In this document: piece by piece, positions 26,122 to 35,386 of the stretch
Layout: every line of letters begins with the position of its first letter
Position numbering within the stretch: the stretch's first letter is position 1
DNA from: Burkholderia gladioli
Lineage (GTDB): Bacteria > Pseudomonadota > Gammaproteobacteria > Burkholderiales > Burkholderiaceae
Direction: 5' to 3'
Assembly: GCF_000959725.1 (NCBI RefSeq)
Contig: NZ_CP009321.1
Coordinates: forward strand, 124,001-188,000
Length of the DNA stretch: 64,000 bases
Notes under the pieces: model-generated
Told to the model about the DNA's origin: nothing
Seen by the model: only the letters and a program-made list of their open reading frames with translations
Database searches by the model: none
Made by a program: the position numbers and the translations under genes

Positions 26122-26374
26122 GCGTGACCGCGTGTCCGGTTATGCAGGGGCAAGTCCAATAACCCTCACATCAAGGCATTGTGTGAACGCTTGGCAGCGC
26201 GTGGCAAATCCACCATGTCTATACTCGGCGCTGCAATGCGTAAGCTTGTGCATCTGTGTTTCGGCGTTCTGAAGACACGACAGCCTTATCGGGCGAACTA
26301 CGTCGCAATCGCTTGACGGGCAAGACGGTATCTCCTCAAAATCCGGGGCGGTTCAGACCTGGTAACCTGGGCGG

Positions 26375-27181
26375 ATGGAAAAACGCAAACCTTACCCTAG
26401 CGACGTGTCTGATGAAGAATGGAGTTTCGCAGCACCGTACCTGACGCTGATGAGCAACGACGCCCCCCAACGCCGATACGAATTGCGCGAGATGTTCAAC
26501 GCACTGCGCTGGATGGCGCGAGCCGGTGCCTCGTGGCGTATGCTGCCGACCAACTTCCCGCCGTGGGAGCTGGTCTATCAGCAGACGCAACGCTGGATTC
26601 GTGCAGGCTGCTTTGAAGCGATGGTGAGCGACCTGCGCTCGGTAATACGCGTGGCACAAGGACGAAGTGGGCAGCCGAGCGCGGTCATTCTTGACGGCCG
26701 CACATTGCAGTCGACTTGCGGGAGTGGCCCGCGTGCGGGCTATGACGGCTATAAACGCAAGCGCGGCAGCAAGGTGCATATGGCAGTGGACACGCTGGGC
26801 CAGCTGCTCGCGGTTCACGTCACGCCAGCCAATGAACAGGAGCGCGCGCAAGTGAGCGAGCTCGCGCGGCAGGTGCAGCACGCCACGGGACAGACAGTGA
26901 GAATCGCGTTTGCTGACCAAGGCTACACCGGTGCGGAGCCAGCGGAGGCCGCGCGCGACGAAGGCATCGAGCTTCAGGTGGTCAAGTTGCCAGAGGCGAA
27001 AAAGGGTTTTGTGCTGTTGCCCCGACGCTGGGTGGTTGAGCGCAGCTTTGGCTGGCTTAATCGCTTCCGGCGCTTGACCAGAGACTACGAGCGTTTGCCT
27101 GAAACGCTGGCCGGACTCCACTTTATTGTCTTCGCTATGCTTATGCTTGTTCATTTCGCAAACCTTAGCAATAGTTGCTAA
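26375..27181 (+). CDS. IS5-family transposase
   Basis: Intact 268-residue DDE transposase. It has the N-terminal DUF4096-type domain (SDEEWSFAAPYL, ALRWMARAGASWRMLP), then catalytic regions VILDGRTLQST, FADQGYTGAEPAEAA and RRWVVERSFGWLNRFRRL. The right end of the element is recognisable as TTGCTAACACTCTC around 27174-27187. I could not find a matching left inverted repeat, so the left boundary (between the IS110 tail and 26375) is uncertain. The right end lies directly before the LysR start codon. Confidence 0.92.
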   Translation: MEKRKPYPSDVSDEEWSFAAPYLTLMSNDAPQRRYELREMFNALRWMARAGASWRMLPTNFPPWELVYQQTQRWIRAGCFEAMVSDLRSVIRVAQGRSGQPSAVILDGRTLQSTCGSGPRAGYDGYKRKRGSKVHMAVDTLGQLLAVHVTPANEQERAQVSELARQVQHATGQTVRIAFADQGYTGAEPAEAARDEGIELQVVKLPEAKKGFVLLPRRWVVERSFGWLNRFRRLTRDYERLPETLAGLHFIVFAMLMLVHFANLSNSC

Positions 27182-27190
27182 CACTCTCTA

Positions 27191-28102
27191 ATGAGATTTA
27201 ACAAACTTGACCTCAATCAGCTTGTATTGCTGGATGCTCTTTTGGTAGAGCGCAGTGTTGTCCGTGCTGCTCAACGTGTTTTCTTAAGTCAACCCGCAGC
27301 GAGTAACGGTCTGGCCCGACTCCGTGAATTTTTCGCAGATGATCTGCTTGTTCAGGTTGGCAAGACAATGGTGCTCACGCCGTTAGCGGAGACCCTCACC
27401 GAGCCCGTTAGCGATGTACTGCTGAGAATCCTGGCTATCACTCGGGTGAGGCCTACATTTGATGCATCGACCTCAACAAGAAAAATAAGGATCGTAGCGT
27501 CGGATTACGTGATCGAGGTTCTCCTCTCAGACGTTGTTCGAAAGATATGGCAATCAGCGCCAAAGATCCAGCTTGAGCTATCAGTCATAACTGAAAATTC
27601 GCGAGAAAAGCTGGAGAATGGAGAGGTCGAAATCTTGATCGCACCGGAATTCTTCAACGCTGCAGGTCACCCATCTGAGCCGCTTTTTGAAGATACATTC
27701 TCCTGCCTGGTTTGGGAGGGGAATGGTGATGTGAAGAAGAAATTGACTGCCGATCAGTATCTCGCGCTCGGTCACGTCGCAGTGCAGTGGGGAGTAAATA
27801 GAGTTCAAACAATCGATGAGACTTTTCTTCTTGAACGCGGCATGCATCGCCGGCGCGAAGTTGTCGCCCCCAGTTTTACACTCCTTCCGCGGCTTCTCGT
27901 AGGAACGAACAGAATTGCGACATTACATACGCGTCTCGCTCATGTGATCGCGTCGGGATATGGACTGCGCGTTTTACAATGCCCCATCAGTCTCCCCACG
28001 GTGAAAGAGACGATTCAATGGCACAAATATCAACAACATGATCCAGCCATTTCGTGGTTCAAAGACCAGACAGTTTCGCTCGCAAAGCAGCTACTGAAAT
28101 AG
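27191..28102 (+). CDS. LysR-family transcriptional regulator (NodD/NahR-like)
   Basis: A 303-residue regulator. The N-terminal winged helix-turn-helix is LVLLDALLVERSVVRAAQRV followed by FLSQPAASNGLARLREFF. The rest is a LysR substrate-binding domain of the NodD/NahR branch, which often senses aromatic compounds. The ATG at 27191 is only ~4 bases after the IS5 inverted repeat, with no Shine-Dalgarno of its own. The IS has replaced the native promoter and probably supplies transcription. It reads toward the catabolic genes that begin 900 bases downstream and is their likely activator. Confidence 0.9.
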   Translation: MRFNKLDLNQLVLLDALLVERSVVRAAQRVFLSQPAASNGLARLREFFADDLLVQVGKTMVLTPLAETLTEPVSDVLLRILAITRVRPTFDASTSTRKIRIVASDYVIEVLLSDVVRKIWQSAPKIQLELSVITENSREKLENGEVEILIAPEFFNAAGHPSEPLFEDTFSCLVWEGNGDVKKKLTADQYLALGHVAVQWGVNRVQTIDETFLLERGMHRRREVVAPSFTLLPRLLVGTNRIATLHTRLAHVIASGYGLRVLQCPISLPTVKETIQWHKYQQHDPAISWFKDQTVSLAKQLLK

Positions 28103-29004
28103 CGTTCAAAATAATTCCTGTGAACGCCCCGACCTTAGAATCGTTCGTTCTCAAGAGCCCATCGAATCGTCAGCGGCGTGCTGCAGAACAACGCGTATGG
28201 TGAAGGCAAGACGGTTTATGAAACCGATGGGTAAAGGCACGGAGCTTCCGGAAGAAACGGGCAGGGTTTCGTCGCCCATGTATGCCCCTGGACCCGGACG
28301 TGAAACAACCCGCAATGGCCAGTAGCAGGAACAGACGTCCCCGCGTGAGTGACCGCCCCGCGGGGCGTTGTTGACTCCACTTCAAGGTGACTCGGGACAC
28401 GCGTCAATCGCTACGCTGCCCGCACACGTCGCGCATGCCCTCGGCTCGCACGCGTGTACTACCGACGCAAAACTCAATCACACTCGGGACTACCGGCTGA
28501 GCATGCCTTGCCTTACGGCTGACGGGACAATGCACTAGCCCCGCACTCAATCATGTGTTCCTTGAGTGTCACTTCTACCGCCGACATGCCAATGGCTAGT
28601 CATGCCGGACCAGACAACTTCGACGTCGCCGTCAGAACAACCGGTTCGTATTGAGTTCCTGAGTTCCGGCTCCTGAGCGAGCCTTACGGGGCGAGCTCGC
28701 AGTGCCCAGTATTCGTCTGCCAAAACTCTCCGTGCGTTTACCCTGAAGCGACGGTCCATTCATGCGGTGAATGGATCACATTGAAGCAAACAAGTTGAGC
28801 TTCGCGGAAGTCCCGACGATCATTGTCGCAAAGAGCATAGCTCTAGCCGCTGGCACAGAAAGATTCGGAGACGCTTCATGACTTGCCCCCTTTATACCTA
28901 GTCCGCTGGCGTCCGCCCGCACCCTCCCGAAAGTTACGTCCCTTAGGCGCGCGTAAGCAATCGCATGCCGGGAAGACTTGCGTCCAAAAATCAAGGTAAT
29001 TGAT
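28103..29004. other. 900-bp region upstream of the catabolic operon
   Basis: No convincing gene is seen. A short frame at 28218-28325 (MKPMGKGTELPEETGRVSSP and 15 more residues) lacks a clear ribosome binding site and any family I know. Short minus-strand frames are not protein-like. The last ~250 bases before 29005 should hold the operon promoter and LysR binding sites. No single T-N11-A box stood out as decisive. Confidence 0.4.
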
Positions 29005-29985
29005 ATGACTATCCTGGGAATCAAAACGTTGGTGTACGGTGTAGATGACATCGCTGTCTGCACGCGATTCTTCGAAGATTTTGGCTTGCCACTAACCGAA
29101 AGCGACGCGGAGCGTTCCGTTTTTACGCTGGTCGATGGCTCTAGCGTGATCGTCCGATCGGTCGAAGACAAGAATCTTCCTCGCGGTTCGCTTATCGGTA
29201 CTGGCGTGCGCGAAGTAGTTTGGGGTGTCGACAGCAGCGAGTCCCTTCGTGCGCTGATCGCTAACCTCTCTATTGACCGCGAGGTAAAGCTCGACGAGCA
29301 CGGCGACGCACATTTTCTGTCCGATTGCGGGCTGCCGATGGCGCTTTCTGTCTTCCACAAGCGCCCTGTTATCAACGCCCCCGACCAGGTGAATGCGCCC
29401 GGCGTCGTGAAGCGCCTGAATACCCATCGCAAATGGCGTCGTCGCGCTCATCCCAAGACGATTCAACACGTGGTCTTTGCCGTGAAAGACTTCAAGAAGT
29501 CGTTCGCGTTTTTCCGGGATCGACTCAATTTCCGTCTCACCGATTATCAACGTGGGTTCGGCATCTACAGCCGTGCTAGCGGCAGCAACAGCCACCACAC
29601 CCTGTTTCTCCTGGACGCGTCCCTGCCATTTCCGGGACTGGACGGGCAGCCGCGCTTCCACCATGCGAACTATGGCGTCGAGGATATCGACGAGATCATG
29701 ACTGGCGCGAATTACATGGAACGCAAAGGTTGGCCTAAGTCGCATCTCGGGCTCGGCCGGCATCGTATTGACTCTGCACTTTTCTTTTACCTTCCGTGCC
29801 CTACGGGAGGCGAAGCGGAGTATGGCGCAGACGGCGACTTCATCGACGACGCGTGGGTGCCTCGCGAGTGGAGTGTCCCGTTATTTGGCTATGCGCATTT
29901 CGTTCACAACCTGCCGGAATGGCTCCGCGAAGCGCCCGATTGGGAGTTCAAGTTCCTGAACGCAGACAACGACCTGTCTGCGTAA
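29005..29985 (+). CDS. VOC-family extradiol-type ring-cleavage dioxygenase
   Basis: A 326-residue protein built of two vicinal-oxygen-chelate modules (residues ~1-120 and ~145-300), the size and layout of type I extradiol dioxygenases such as biphenyl-2,3-diol dioxygenase. Candidate metal ligands in the second module are the histidine in TIQHVVFAV, one in RFHHANYGVED and a glutamate in CPTGGEAEYGADGDF. The ATG at 29005 has AAGG ten bases upstream; an earlier GTG-type start adds nine unconvincing residues. It is the first gene of the catabolic operon. It probably opens a hydroxylated ring with O2 and Fe(II). Confidence 0.8.
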   Translation: MTILGIKTLVYGVDDIAVCTRFFEDFGLPLTESDAERSVFTLVDGSSVIVRSVEDKNLPRGSLIGTGVREVVWGVDSSESLRALIANLSIDREVKLDEHGDAHFLSDCGLPMALSVFHKRPVINAPDQVNAPGVVKRLNTHRKWRRRAHPKTIQHVVFAVKDFKKSFAFFRDRLNFRLTDYQRGFGIYSRASGSNSHHTLFLLDASLPFPGLDGQPRFHHANYGVEDIDEIMTGANYMERKGWPKSHLGLGRHRIDSALFFYLPCPTGGEAEYGADGDFIDDAWVPREWSVPLFGYAHFVHNLPEWLREAPDWEFKFLNADNDLSA

Positions 29986-30040
29986 GCGCTCGGCACGACA
30001 GTGAGATGGGCCAAGAACTGGCTCCAACGAGGAGATACTT

Positions 30041-31180
30041 GTGTCAGCTATAAAAAAAGTTCTGATCGTCGGCGGGGGTATCGCCGGACTGAGCGCTGCG
30101 ATTGCTCTGAAGCAACGGAATATTGAAGCCGTCATCGTCGAGAAGAACCCGCAGTGGTCCGTGTACGGTGTCGGGATTATCCAACCGTCGAACATGCTTC
30201 GCGCGCTCCGCAGCCTTGGATTGGGAGACAAATGTCTCAGAGTTGGTCGCGGCTTCAACGGCTGGCGTTTTTGCAACGCAAACGGTGACGTGCTCGCGGA
30301 GGCAGCGGCACACAATATCGCAGGTCCGGGCTATCCCGCAGTAAATGGCATCACTCGACCGGCTCTGCACACGATTCTTACTGAAGCAGTTCTGGCGCAG
30401 GGAACAGACGTTCGACTCGGCGTCACGATTGAACGCGTCGCGGAAACGGGAGACAGCGTTAATGTCGAATTTACCGACGGTCAATCGGAAGTGTTTGACC
30501 TCGTCATCGGTGCAGACGGGGCGTATTCGAAAATGCGATCGATGCTCTTTGGGGTATCCAGTCAGCCGACTTACACGGGCCAGGGAGTATGGCGCTACAA
30601 CTTTCCGCGGCCCAAGGATCTTGACTGGGGATGCATGTATTTTGGAAAAAAGACCAAAGTTGGTCTAGTCCCCCTTTCAGAGTCGGGGATGTACATGTTT
30701 CTCCTGAGCGCCGAACCAGGAAACCCACGCATGCCGGCGGACAAACTGAGTTTGTTGCTACGTGATCGGATGGATGAGTACGGCGGACTCATCGCCGAAC
30801 TGCGAGAACTCGTTACCGACTCCGACGCCGTTGTCTATCGCCCGATGGAAGCTGTGATGCTCCCAGGACCGTGGCATCAGGGCCGTGTTGTCCTGCTCGG
30901 AGATGCGGCCCATTCCGGAACGCCGCACCTGGCAGAAGGCGCAGCCATGGCGATTGAAGATTCGATCGTTCTTGCCGAAATGGTCGACGGTGCGAGCGAC
31001 ATCGAAGCCACGTTGCAGGCGTTTTGGCGAAGACGTGCTCCGCGTGCCCAGCTCGTCTATGAGACCGGAATCAAGCTGGGCGAATGGGAGCAAGCCGAAT
31101 GGCGCGGTGAAGCCAGTCCCGGCGCTGCATACAACGAAGCGTTCTCCAACGCCTACAGCATCCTCAGCGAACCCATCTGA
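30041..31180 (+). CDS. FAD-dependent aromatic monooxygenase (group A)
   Basis: A 379-residue flavin hydroxylase of the 4-hydroxybenzoate hydroxylase fold. The three landmark motifs are present: the FAD-binding GGGIAGLS at residues 11-18, the DG motif DLVIGADGAYSKMR, and the GD motif GRVVLLGDAAHSGTPHLAEG. It starts at GTG 30041 after GAGGAG. It should hydroxylate an aromatic substrate using NAD(P)H and O2. In this operon it may make the vicinal diol that the preceding dioxygenase cleaves. It is distinct from the second monooxygenase at 35387. Confidence 0.9.
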   Translation: MSAIKKVLIVGGGIAGLSAAIALKQRNIEAVIVEKNPQWSVYGVGIIQPSNMLRALRSLGLGDKCLRVGRGFNGWRFCNANGDVLAEAAAHNIAGPGYPAVNGITRPALHTILTEAVLAQGTDVRLGVTIERVAETGDSVNVEFTDGQSEVFDLVIGADGAYSKMRSMLFGVSSQPTYTGQGVWRYNFPRPKDLDWGCMYFGKKTKVGLVPLSESGMYMFLLSAEPGNPRMPADKLSLLLRDRMDEYGGLIAELRELVTDSDAVVYRPMEAVMLPGPWHQGRVVLLGDAAHSGTPHLAEGAAMAIEDSIVLAEMVDGASDIEATLQAFWRRRAPRAQLVYETGIKLGEWEQAEWRGEASPGAAYNEAFSNAYSILSEPI

Positions 31181-31197
31181 ATTTCAGAGGTCACAAG

Positions 31198-32124
31198 ATG
31201 AGCAAAGTCATCATCAGTTGCGCCGTAACCGGTGCAATCCATACCCCTTCAATGTCGGAGCATCTTCCGCTCACGCCTGCTGAGATCGCACAGCAAGCCG
31301 TCGAGGCGGCCGAAGCCGGCGCTGCCATCTTGCACCTGCATGCAAGAGATCCCGAGAATGGCAAGCCCACAGCCGACCCCGCTGTTTTCGCACAGTTTGT
31401 TCCGCAGGTTGCCGCGTCAACGAATGCGGTCATCAATATCACGACGGGCGGCAGCACGAGCATGACGCTCGAAGAGCGATTGGCATATCCGCTGATCTGC
31501 AAGCCAGAGATGTGCTCGCTTAATATGGGATCGATGAATTTCTCGATTCACCCGGCCGCGAAAAAAATCAAGGAATGGCGCTACGAATGGGAAAAGCCCT
31601 ACGTTGAGGGTACGGAAGATATCATTTTTCGCAACACATTCCGCGACATCCGGCGAATTATCGAGCAACTGGGTGAGTCGGGTACCAGATTCGAGTTTGA
31701 GTGCTACGACGTCGGCCATCTCTATAACCTCGCTCATTTTGTTAACGAAGGGCTCATCAAGCCGCCTTTCTTCATTCAGTCAATATTTGGCATTCTGGGT
31801 GGCATGGGTCCGGACCCGGAAAACCTCGCGTTCATGCGTACTACCGCTGACCGTCTGTTTGGCCGGGGAAATTACCGGTTCTCGGTCCTCGGCGCGGGTC
31901 GCCATCAAATGTCGTTGTTGACTGCCGGCGCGGTATTCGGCGCTAACGTCCGGGTTGGCCTTGAAGACAGCCTGTTCCTCGAACGGGGTAAGCTTGCAGT
32001 GTCGAATGCAGAGCAGGTTCGAAAGATTCGGCGAATCCTGCAGGAACTCTCGCTGGAGATCGCTACGCCGGACGAAGCGCGCGAAATGCTCGGTCTCAAA
32101 GGGGTCGCCCAAACGTCAATTTAG
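31198..32124 (+). CDS. Beta-keto acid cleavage enzyme (BKACE, DUF849)
   Basis: A 308-residue TIM-barrel enzyme of the BKACE family. Members condense a beta-keto acid with acetyl-CoA to give acetoacetate and a new CoA ester. Conserved features are HLHARDPENGKPT (Zn-binding HxH and aspartate), NITTGG, a LNMGSMNF segment and the late glutamate in VGLEDSL. The ATG is 18 bases after the preceding stop. Its presence implies that the pathway generates a beta-keto acid after ring opening. The chain length of the substrate cannot be judged. Confidence 0.92.
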   Translation: MSKVIISCAVTGAIHTPSMSEHLPLTPAEIAQQAVEAAEAGAAILHLHARDPENGKPTADPAVFAQFVPQVAASTNAVINITTGGSTSMTLEERLAYPLICKPEMCSLNMGSMNFSIHPAAKKIKEWRYEWEKPYVEGTEDIIFRNTFRDIRRIIEQLGESGTRFEFECYDVGHLYNLAHFVNEGLIKPPFFIQSIFGILGGMGPDPENLAFMRTTADRLFGRGNYRFSVLGAGRHQMSLLTAGAVFGANVRVGLEDSLFLERGKLAVSNAEQVRKIRRILQELSLEIATPDEAREMLGLKGVAQTSI

Positions 32125-32195
32125 GATCTGATCGGCACTAATCTTTTTAAGACATCCATGACTTTCGTTATCCTAATTGAAATCGAGTAACTGAA

Positions 32196-33371
32196 ATGCT
32201 TGAATATTTCCCGACGAATTACGTGTGGAACCTTGCTACCAACCTCGCCATCATGATGGGTGGGAACGTAGGCGAAATTGACGTGATCTGCCGCAACCTC
32301 ATCGAGGCGTCAAAGAGTGGTGACGACGCTGGCACGGAGGCATTCTTTGATGCATGGTGTGCGCAGGCGGATACGCTCGTGGAGCTGGCCGAAGAGGACG
32401 TCGCCGCAAAGCGTTTGCTGAGTGCAGGCAAGAAGTACGGTCGCGCCGCGACCTACTATCTGACAGCGGAGCGCGCCCAGAATCGTGACTTTGCGCCCCG
32501 CCGCGCTGCGTACGCGAAGATGCTCGACTCCTTCGAGAAGTTCATCGCGTTGAATGACGAGAACTGCGAGCGAGTAGAGATTCTTTACGAGGGAAAAATT
32601 CTCGCGGGCCTGCTTGTCAAGGCAGACCGGCGCGACGGAACGCCCGCGCCTTGCATCGCCCATTTCAATGGTCTGGACAGCACCAAAGAGATGATCTACG
32701 GCGCAGGCATTGCGCAGGCGCTCGCACGCCGTGGCATCTCAACGTTGATGATCGACCAGCCGGGCGTTGGAGAAGCGCTTCGACTTGAGGGGCTCTATGC
32801 CATCGTCGAGAGCGAGAAGTGGGCCGGTGCGGTTGTCGACTATCTGCAGTCGCGCAGTGAAATCGATCCGGAAATGATCGGGGCATGCGCCTGGTCTTTG
32901 GGCGGCTATTACGCACCGCGAGCTGCTGCCTTCGAGAAGCGATTCAAGCTGTGTGTCGCGTGGGGCGCAAATTTCAACTGGGGTGAACTTCAGAAGCGAC
33001 GTCTGGCACGAGAAGGCGACAAACCTGTTCCTCACTACTGGGAGCACGTTCAGTGGGTTTGGGGCAAGAATTCGCTGGACGAATTCATGGCCTTCGCGCC
33101 AGAAGTTACGCTGGAAAATGTGATCGACAAGATCACCGTACCGTTCCTCGTGACCCACGGCTCGAATGATCGTCAGATCCCCCGAGAGTACGCCCACGCG
33201 CAGTATGAAGGCGCAGTGAACAGTCCCAAGCGCGAGCTGAAGTTCTTTACGCCGCGAGAAGGCGGCGTTGAGCATGTCAGTGCGGACAATATCGAAAACG
33301 CACGCGATTACATCGCCGACTGGATCAGCGAGACGTTCTCGGAACTCGGTGCCTCGGGAGTCAGAAAGTGA
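32196..33371 (+). CDS. Alpha/beta hydrolase of the 2,6-dihydroxypseudooxynicotine-hydrolase/FrsA type
   Basis: A 391-residue hydrolase with an N-terminal helical extension of ~130 residues, as in dihydroxypseudooxynicotine hydrolase, a C-C bond hydrolase of nicotine degradation. The catalytic triad is recognisable as Ser in ACAWSLGGYYAPR, Asp in HGSNDRQIP and His in GGVEHVSADN. It overlaps the next gene by 4 bases (GTGA). In this setting it probably hydrolyses a C-C or ester bond in the ring-cleavage product. An esterase role is the alternative. Confidence 0.85.
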   Translation: MLEYFPTNYVWNLATNLAIMMGGNVGEIDVICRNLIEASKSGDDAGTEAFFDAWCAQADTLVELAEEDVAAKRLLSAGKKYGRAATYYLTAERAQNRDFAPRRAAYAKMLDSFEKFIALNDENCERVEILYEGKILAGLLVKADRRDGTPAPCIAHFNGLDSTKEMIYGAGIAQALARRGISTLMIDQPGVGEALRLEGLYAIVESEKWAGAVVDYLQSRSEIDPEMIGACAWSLGGYYAPRAAAFEKRFKLCVAWGANFNWGELQKRRLAREGDKPVPHYWEHVQWVWGKNSLDEFMAFAPEVTLENVIDKITVPFLVTHGSNDRQIPREYAHAQYEGAVNSPKRELKFFTPREGGVEHVSADNIENARDYIADWISETFSELGASGVRK

Positions 33372-34144
33372 GCCCGCAAATTATTGATCTGTCGATCTAT
33401 CTTGAGAATGACGTCATCTCGGACCCGCCTATCTACCGGCCGAAGATCCAGTATATCGATCACAAGATGTCGGTTCCGGAGTTGACCGGATTCTTCCCCG
33501 GTCTGAGAAAAGAGGACCTGCCGGACGGTGAAGCGTGGGCCATCGAGCGTATCGAACTCATCACGCACAACGGCACCCATTTGGATGCGCCGTATCACTT
33601 CGCATCAACGATGGACGAGGGGGAACGCGCTCTAACCATCGACGAGGTTCCCCTCGAATGGTGCTTCCAACCGGGCGTGAAGTTGGACTTCCGGCACTTC
33701 ACGGACGGATACGTCGTGCAGGTTGACGACGTTAAGACCGAGCTGGCACGTATCGGCCACACGCTCAGCCCACTTGAAATTGTGCTCGTCAACACGGCCG
33801 CTGGCGCTCGGTACGGCGCCGACGATTACGTGAGCGCGGGCTGTGGAATGGGCGCCGAAGCTACCTTGTTCCTGCTGGAACACGGCGTCAAGGTGACCGG
33901 CACCGATGGATGGAGCTGGGATGCACCTTTCGTTCACACAAAGGAAAAGTACGCGGCCACGGGCGATGCATCGCTTATCTGGGAAGGGCATAAAGCGAGC
34001 CGGCTAAAGGGGTACTGCCATCTTGAGAAGCTTCACAACCTCGAATCATTACCTCCAGTCGGCTTTAAGGTTTCCTGCTTCCCGTTCAAGATTCGCGGCG
34101 CTTCAGCAGGATGGACCCGCGCGGTAGCGATCATCGAGGGTTGA
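33368..34144 (+). CDS. Cyclase-family metal-dependent hydrolase (kynurenine formamidase/isatin hydrolase type)
   Basis: A 258-residue protein with the family signature HNGTHLDAPYHF (HxGTHxDxPxH), which binds Mn or Zn. GYVVQVDDV and GTDGWSWD segments complete the family pattern. Members hydrolyse amides or lactams (formylkynurenine, isatin) or act on cyclic compounds. The GTG start overlaps the stop of the preceding hydrolase gene. Its presence hints that an amide or lactam bond arises in the pathway, in line with an N-heterocyclic substrate, but this is inference. Confidence 0.88.
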   Translation: MSPQIIDLSIYLENDVISDPPIYRPKIQYIDHKMSVPELTGFFPGLRKEDLPDGEAWAIERIELITHNGTHLDAPYHFASTMDEGERALTIDEVPLEWCFQPGVKLDFRHFTDGYVVQVDDVKTELARIGHTLSPLEIVLVNTAAGARYGADDYVSAGCGMGAEATLFLLEHGVKVTGTDGWSWDAPFVHTKEKYAATGDASLIWEGHKASRLKGYCHLEKLHNLESLPPVGFKVSCFPFKIRGASAGWTRAVAIIEG

Positions 34145-34260
34145 AGTTGGAATTGAAGCGCGACTCGTCAATTGGCTTCCAAGAATAGGCCAGCGAGTCG
34201 TGTCTTGCGATAAAGCGTAGGGCGCCAGATGCGGGCAAATAAAAAATATTGGAGACAACG

Positions 34261-35169
34261 ATGAATCGAAACAAGCTGCGTGCAGCGATGTTAATCGCTG
34301 TTGCATGCATGTGCGCGGACGCACGTGCGACAGAAAACGGCCTGCAAAGCTACCCGCTCGGCGTGAATACCGTGCTTAACGGAATTGTGCCAACTCCTGG
34401 TACGAGCCAGTTCTATAACTACACGACCTTTTATACCGCTGACCGCTTCGCCGGCCCCAATGGTGGCAGCGCCGTCCCCGGATTCAAGACCGACGTGTTC
34501 GTCGAGACGCCCCGTATCCTGCATACATGGGGAAACCTGCCCGGGCCATTTACGTTCACGTCCGGACTTGTCGTTCCTCTCGTTCACACGAATATCGGCA
34601 TCGGTGGCGCCAGCGATTCACGATGGGGACTGGGTGACATCGTCGTCCACCCGTTAATCATTGGCTACGCGAATCTGCAACATTACTTCTTCGCAACGCT
34701 CGCCCTTGATTTCTCGGTTCCGACCGGGAGCTTTTCCTCCACGCGTCTCGCGAATACCGGCATCAACTCGTATTCTTTCATGCCGAATGTGAATATTACC
34801 TACTTTCCATTCGAGAAAGTGGAGACATCCGTTACGGCCGGATATGAAATAAACTCTCCCGATCGTCAGACTGGGTATCACTCTGGCAACCTGGCTTTCC
34901 TGGACTGGATTGCAGGCTACGCAGTGACTCCGAAGTGGCAACTCGGCATTCAGGGTTACGTTTTAAAACAGACAACGGACGATACGCTTAACGGTGCGGT
35001 TTTCGACAACGGATTTCGCGGCCGCGTCTACGCGATTGGCCCTCAGGTCCGTTTCAATTTCAATCAATATTCTGGCGTCGTCCTGAAGTGGCAACACGAA
35101 TTCGGCGCTCAAAATCGTCCGCGAGGGGACAGGATATGGCTGGAGTTCACGGTTCCCTTTAACGGCTGA
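34261..35169 (+). CDS. Outer-membrane protein of the phenol-degradation MetA/SphA type
   Basis: A 302-residue exported protein with a signal peptide (MNRNKLRAAMLIAVACMCAD, then ARA). The rest has alternating beta-strand character throughout, ending in a predicted barrel strand. It resembles the MetA-pathway/SphA proteins encoded in many aromatic-catabolic operons, thought to aid uptake of hydrophobic substrates. The ATG at 34261 follows GGAG; a TTG four codons earlier is less likely. Confidence 0.8.
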   Translation: MNRNKLRAAMLIAVACMCADARATENGLQSYPLGVNTVLNGIVPTPGTSQFYNYTTFYTADRFAGPNGGSAVPGFKTDVFVETPRILHTWGNLPGPFTFTSGLVVPLVHTNIGIGGASDSRWGLGDIVVHPLIIGYANLQHYFFATLALDFSVPTGSFSSTRLANTGINSYSFMPNVNITYFPFEKVETSVTAGYEINSPDRQTGYHSGNLAFLDWIAGYAVTPKWQLGIQGYVLKQTTDDTLNGAVFDNGFRGRVYAIGPQVRFNFNQYSGVVLKWQHEFGAQNRPRGDRIWLEFTVPFNG

Positions 35170-35386
35170 GGGAGAAGATTCGGTTGACAGCATTTAGGTG
35201 AAGCCGGAATATTCGGACGAGCAGTACGTGCTGAAAAAATCACGCCTAAAGGGCGGGGTGTCATTTCGGATCTTAGTTTGCAGCTTGCATCAATTCCATT
35301 CATTCATTTGTCGTATCAATTTTCGTTTCCCGATAAACGGCGCGAAAAAAGAATGTACTATCTGAAAACTGAAGGAGGCTATTACA

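Larger units (their letters stand above)
24824..26158 (+). mobile_element. IS3-family (IS2-group-like) insertion sequence with 5-bp target duplication
   Basis: The element is about 1335 bp. The left end starts TGGACCGGCCCCCGCTAAAA and then CCGGACACG. The right end, read inward, is TGGACTTGCCCCTGCATAAC and then CGGACACG, giving terminal inverted repeats of ~28 bp. The flanks are perfect duplications ATAAC (24819-24823 and 26159-26163). The insertion lies inside an IS110-family remnant. Confidence 0.92.
24773..26314 (+). pseudogene. IS110-family transposase 3' remnant, split by an IS3-family insertion
   Basis: Joining 24773-24823 to 26164-26314 restores one frame: RGRFALYMAAVVAKRYN followed by PHIKALCERLAARGK and ending KTRQPYRANYVAIA. 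This is the conserved C-terminal (transposase 20) part of IS110/IS1111 transposases. The N-terminal DEDD part is missing. The IS3-family element at 24824-26158 duplicated ATAAC exactly where the two halves join. The DNA after the stop (TTGACGGGCAAGACGG) looks like the tail of the same IS. Confidence 0.75.

Noticed and set aside
28218..28325. Short frame MKPMGKGTELPEETGRVSSP...
   Set aside because: Briefly considered as a group II intron or transposon leader; no ribosome binding site or reverse-transcriptase sequence follows, so it is not listed as a gene.
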